A stretch of 64,000 bases of DNA from Neisseria sp. KEM232 (GTDB lineage Bacteria > Pseudomonadota > Gammaproteobacteria > Burkholderiales > Neisseriaceae), in contig NZ_CP022527.1 in NCBI RefSeq assembly GCF_002237445.1, positions 62,001 to 126,000 of the forward strand. Direction: 5' to 3'. A program made the position numbers and the translations under genes. The notes beneath the pieces are model-generated. The model ran no database searches, had not been told where the DNA came from, and saw nothing but the letters and a program-made list of their open reading frames with translations. Position 1 is the first letter of the stretch. Each line of letters begins with the position of its first letter. This document shows positions 61,503 to 64,000 of the stretch, piece after piece.

Positions 61503-61621
61503 AAATGCCGTCATTCCCGCGCAGGCGGGAATCTTTTCTACCCTTTAACCGGCCGATTGTTCTATCAGAAATAGCCGAATGCCAACCAAGATTCCCGCCT
61601 GCTCAGGAATAGCGGCATTTA
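61503..61621. repeat. dRS3-flanked intergenic element (NIME-like)
   Basis: A segment of about 118 bases bounded by TAAATGCCG and CGGCATTTA. Near each end is a dRS3 sequence: ATTCCCGCGCAGGCGGGAAT at 61513-61532 (perfect) and ATTCCCGCCTGCTCAGGAAT at 61591-61610 (one change). These 20-mers are the known neisserial dRS3 repeats that flank RS sequences in intergenic mosaics and serve as phage or recombination targets. It lies between the divergent LLM and LysR genes. Confidence 0.75.
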
Positions 61622-61643
61622 AAAAACATTAGAGAAAACCGAT

Positions 61644-62636
61644 ATGCACGATTTCCGCGCCATGGCGATATTCGCCGAAGTCATCAAACACCAGTCCATG
61701 CAGCAGGCGGCAAAAGCCTTGGGTCTGACCGTGTCCACCGTCAGCCTTGCCGTGTCCAAGCTCGAACAGCAGCACGGCATCAAGCTGCTCAACCGCACCA
61801 CGCGCAGCCTCTCGTCCACCAACGCCGGCGAAGCCTTTTACCAAGCCTGCCTGCAAATGCTGCACGGCGCAGAGCGCGCCCATCGGATTTTGGAGCAGCA
61901 GAAAACCGAAATCGAAGGCACACTGCGTATCGCCAGCTTCACTTCCGTAAGCGCGCTGCCGATTGCCGACAGCCTGAAAAACCTGCTCGCGCAACACCCC
62001 GCGCTCACCGTCGAATGGCACGTGGACGACAGCTTCAGCAACCTCTACCGCCAACAAATCGACATCGCCATACGCGGCGGCGCACACGCCCTCAACGACC
62101 CGCAGCTCATCGCCCGCAAACTCTTGGAAACCGAAAGCGTACTCTGCGCCAGCCCCGACTATCTCGCCGCCGCACCCGCCATCCGTACGCCGCAAGACCT
62201 GCCCGCCCAGCAATGGATAGATGCCGCGCCCGCCGAATACGTGTTTACCCATGCCGCACAAGGCAGCGTCCGCATCGCCCCCAAAGCCCGAATGCTGTGC
62301 AACAACGGATTGTTATCCAAAGAACTTTTGCTCAAAGGCTTCGGCATCGCCGTGCGCGCCCGCGCCGAGTTTGACGGCGAATTCGCCCAAGGCCGCCTAA
62401 TCGAAATCCTGCCGCAATGGACGCTGCCGAAAATCCCGATTTACCTCGTTACCCTCAACCGCGAACAACCCGCCCGCGTACGCGCCGCAGTCGAAGCCCT
62501 CGGCGCGGCTTTGTATGAGTACCGGCTGCAGGGCGGGGGTGAAAGGGGGAGGCAGTCTGAAAGCCTGCAAAACAGGGTTTTCAGACGGCCTCAAATCGGC
62601 CTGAAATCCGAAAGGCCGTCTGAAAGCGAAGTTTAA
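61644..62636 (+). CDS. LysR-family transcriptional regulator with a repeat-derived C-terminus
   Basis: A 330-residue regulator. The winged HTH (MAIFAEVIKHQSMQQAAKALGLTVSTVSLAVSKLEQQHGIKLLNRTTRSLSSTNAG) is at residues 7-62. The ligand domain follows to about 300. The last 30 or so residues (GGGERGRQSESLQN, then RPQIGLKSERPSESEV) are read from G-rich and DUS sequence and exceed the usual length, so the original stop was probably lost or the tail is new. It is divergent from the LLM oxidoreductase, the likely target. Confidence 0.85.
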   Translation: MHDFRAMAIFAEVIKHQSMQQAAKALGLTVSTVSLAVSKLEQQHGIKLLNRTTRSLSSTNAGEAFYQACLQMLHGAERAHRILEQQKTEIEGTLRIASFTSVSALPIADSLKNLLAQHPALTVEWHVDDSFSNLYRQQIDIAIRGGAHALNDPQLIARKLLETESVLCASPDYLAAAPAIRTPQDLPAQQWIDAAPAEYVFTHAAQGSVRIAPKARMLCNNGLLSKELLLKGFGIAVRARAEFDGEFAQGRLIEILPQWTLPKIPIYLVTLNREQPARVRAAVEALGAALYEYRLQGGGERGRQSESLQNRVFRRPQIGLKSERPSESEV

Positions 62637-62694
62637 ACGGAGTGAAAACGTGGTTTTCAAACCCGAAAGGCCGTCTGAAATCAAAAATCCCGCC
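62637..62694. other. DUS-rich 3' flank of the LysR gene
   Basis: Two DUS copies and a short A+T-richer stretch; the sequence AAACGGAGTGAAAACGTGG is repeated at 63135-63153. No gene. Confidence 0.5.
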
Positions 62695-63055
62695 GCGCAC
62701 CTGACTACCTCCCCTGCACCCCAAGCGCGGGGGGTTGGGGGTGGGGGTGGCAGTTCGCAGAACTGCATTTCCCGCCGCAGCCGCTCCCGCAAAAATTTCC
62801 GCAGCGGCGCGAACCCCCACCCTAGGGTCTGTTGACAATCAGCCTTGCGGCGGTGTTTTTGGCAAAAAATACCCGCCTGCCGCGTCAAAAATGCTCGCAA
62901 GGTGTCCAACATTGCTGCGCTTTTTTCCTTGCATTCGGGCATTTTTTACTCAAAAAACCGTCTCGCAAGCTGAATGTCAACAGCCCCTAGCCCTCCCCCG
63001 TTTATGCCCCGAAGGGGTACGAGCGGGAGAGGGGACGCCGTTGTCCGATAGGTTT
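62695..63055. repeat. Intergenic repeat family R1, copy C (inverted), split by a mobile element
   Basis: The reverse orientation of copies A and B. It contains the C/G-block, GCAGTTCGCAGAACTGC and CGTTTATGCCCCGAAGGGG. The 161-bp element sits between CCACCCTAG and CTAGCCCTCCCCC, exactly inside the G-quadruplex block, which is intact in the other two copies. So this copy shows the order of events: repeat first, element second. Confidence 0.78.
62826..62986. mobile_element. 161-bp MITE-like element, copy 2 (nested)
   Basis: It begins GGTCTGTTGACAATCAG and ends TGTCAACAGCCC. It is flanked by CTAG (62822-62825) and CTAG (62987-62990), a perfect four-base target duplication. The undisturbed site in copies A and B of the R1 repeat reads ACCCTAACCC or ACCCTAGCCC. 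The element is the reverse complement of the one at 49669-49829, same length. Confidence 0.85.
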
Positions 63056-63184
63056 CAGAAACGTCATTCCCGCGAAGGCGGAAACGGCCTCAAATCGGCC
63101 TGAAACCCGAAAGGCCGTCTGAAAGGAAAGCTTAAACGGAGTGAAAACGTGGTTTTCAAATCTGAAAGGCCGTCTGAAAGGTTG

Positions 63185-63228
63185 AGGCCGTCTGAAAAAA
63201 CGCGGATGTGGTTTTTTCAGACGGCCTC
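63185..63228. terminator. Inverted DUS pair after the sulfatase-like gene
   Basis: GAGGCCGTCTGAAAAAAC, short loop, and GTTTTTTCAGACGGCCTC. It is the likely terminator of the minus-strand gene that follows. Confidence 0.6.
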
Positions 63229-63259
63229 TGTCTGCGTTTTGCAAGCCGCAAGGCGGTGT

Positions 63260-64000
63260 TCAGTTGCCGATCATCTTCCGGTTGCCGTTTGCGTCGATTT
63301 CCATATATCCGGCATCGCCGCTGAGGATGTTGCCCGTCACATAGGCGGGCAGGCAGGGGGCGGCGGGGTAGCTGTAGCCGAGCAGGCCGATTATCCAGGC
63401 AGACAGTTGGTAGTGGTGGTTGCGGCGGCAGGCGGAGAAGGTTTGTCTGACCTGTGCCTGCAAGGCGCTGTCGGGGGTGTAAACCATCAGGGGCACGGTG
63501 TAGACGTCTTCGTGCCAAACGCCCGCTGCGGCGTCTTTGTCGTTGACGAGCTGGCCGTGGTCGGAGGTGTAGATGAAAATCCAGTCGCTGCCGCCCGTGC
63601 TTTGCAGGTGTTGGAGGATTTCGTCGCGGACGGTGTCGGTTTGGCGGACGGTGTTGTCGTATTTGTCGGTTTGCGAGGCCGTGCCGAATACCTGCTCCTG
63701 CGGTTCGAGCAGCTTGCCGTAGGGCATATGCGAGCCCCGCTGGTGGAGGACGATGAAATGCCTGCCCTGCGACAGGTCGGTTTCTTTGAGCTGTTTGACG
63801 AGGTTTTTGTCGGGCATGCTTTCTTCCGCGCCGAAGCCGAAGCTGCCGGAGTAGGTGAGGCGGTCGATCCACTTCATGCCCAGCAGGTTCATTATCCGCA
63901 TTTCGCCTTCGGCCTGGGCGCTGTGGAAGTGGTTGGTATAGCCCTGTTCTTTGGCCAGGCGCATCAGGGAGGTGTCGCCGCGCGATATCTGCATGAAGCC
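63260..64000 (-). CDS. Sulfatase/phosphoethanolamine-transferase-like protein, C-terminal part (partial)
   Basis: At least 246 residues of the catalytic domain; the N-terminus is beyond the window. Alkaline-phosphatase-superfamily motifs are FIVLHQRGSHMPYG and IFIYTSDHGQ, and a histidine in GVWHEDVYTVPLMVYTP, corresponding to metal ligands of EptA- or sulfatase-type enzymes. The order resembles inner-membrane phosphoethanolamine transferases with a periplasmic catalytic domain, but the nucleophile Thr region and the transmembrane part are outside the window. Lipid A, LOS core or another surface target is possible. Confidence 0.75.
   Translation of the reverse strand, partial: GFMQISRGDTSLMRLAKEQGYTNHFHSAQAEGEMRIMNLLGMKWIDRLTYSGSFGFGAEESMPDKNLVKQLKETDLSQGRHFIVLHQRGSHMPYGKLLEPQEQVFGTASQTDKYDNTVRQTDTVRDEILQHLQSTGGSDWIFIYTSDHGQLVNDKDAAAGVWHEDVYTVPLMVYTPDSALQAQVRQTFSACRRNHHYQLSAWIIGLLGYSYPAAPCLPAYVTGNILSGDAGYMEIDANGNRKMIGN

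Overview
The window is about 60% G+C by eye and is saturated with the 10-mer GCCGTCTGAA, usually preceded by AG. This is the DNA uptake sequence (DUS) of the genus Neisseria in its AG- dialect. With the gene content (pglL, lnt, dacB, phrB, Slam, Correia-type elements), it points to a chromosomal segment of a commensal, high-G+C Neisseria; N. bacilliformis or a relative would fit, but the species is inference. No rRNA, tRNA, CRISPR array, prophage or complete insertion sequence was seen.

Layout. 0-5.3 kb: dapC, a cysteine-less HMA-fold protein behind a possible leader peptide, lnt, then a gene-free stretch holding two tandem sibling small RNAs with matching promoters and terminators, then a membrane protein. 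5.4-17 kb: fumarase, an orphan Tat-type solute-binding protein, fpr, pcnB, a thioredoxin-fold protein, a half-size EamA transporter, lysC, radA and an exported M3 peptidase. 17-28 kb: an intergenic repeat with G-quadruplex motifs, an Hsp70 (HscC) with a 1,123-residue J protein, a Nudix hydrolase, the O-glycosylation ligase pglL, and pgi. 28-32.5 kb: purL, with an A+T-rich internal patch, and glnB.

32.7-40.8 kb is the most distinctive locus. All four genes point the same way: two tandemly duplicated siderophore-type TonB receptors (the promoter-distal one intact, the first broken by an in-frame TGA), a secreted non-lipidated protein resembling a Slam substrate or hemophilin, and a Slam translocon. 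I read it as a Slam-dependent metal or heme/siderophore acquisition system.

41-50 kb: parE, dsbB, dacB, an FKBP, a QseBC/PmrAB-like two-component system divergent from two PepSY proteins (with PmrA-box-like sites and a Correia-like element between them), and a zinc-type CDF exporter. 51-64 kb: photolyase-like phrB, a YheT hydrolase, ispF, a bestrophin, an aldo/keto reductase, a tannase-like esterase, malic enzyme divergent from an HTH regulator plus a small PUA-like protein, an LLM oxidoreductase divergent from a LysR regulator, a repeat cluster where a 161-bp mobile element has inserted into another repeat, and the C-terminal part of a sulfatase/phosphoethanolamine-transferase-like gene.

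DUS copies do several jobs here: inverted pairs form terminator hairpins between genes, single copies are read in frame as Ser-Asp-Gly-Leu or Arg-Pro-Ser-Glu, and in several genes the DUS supplies the stop codon as Ala-Val-stop.
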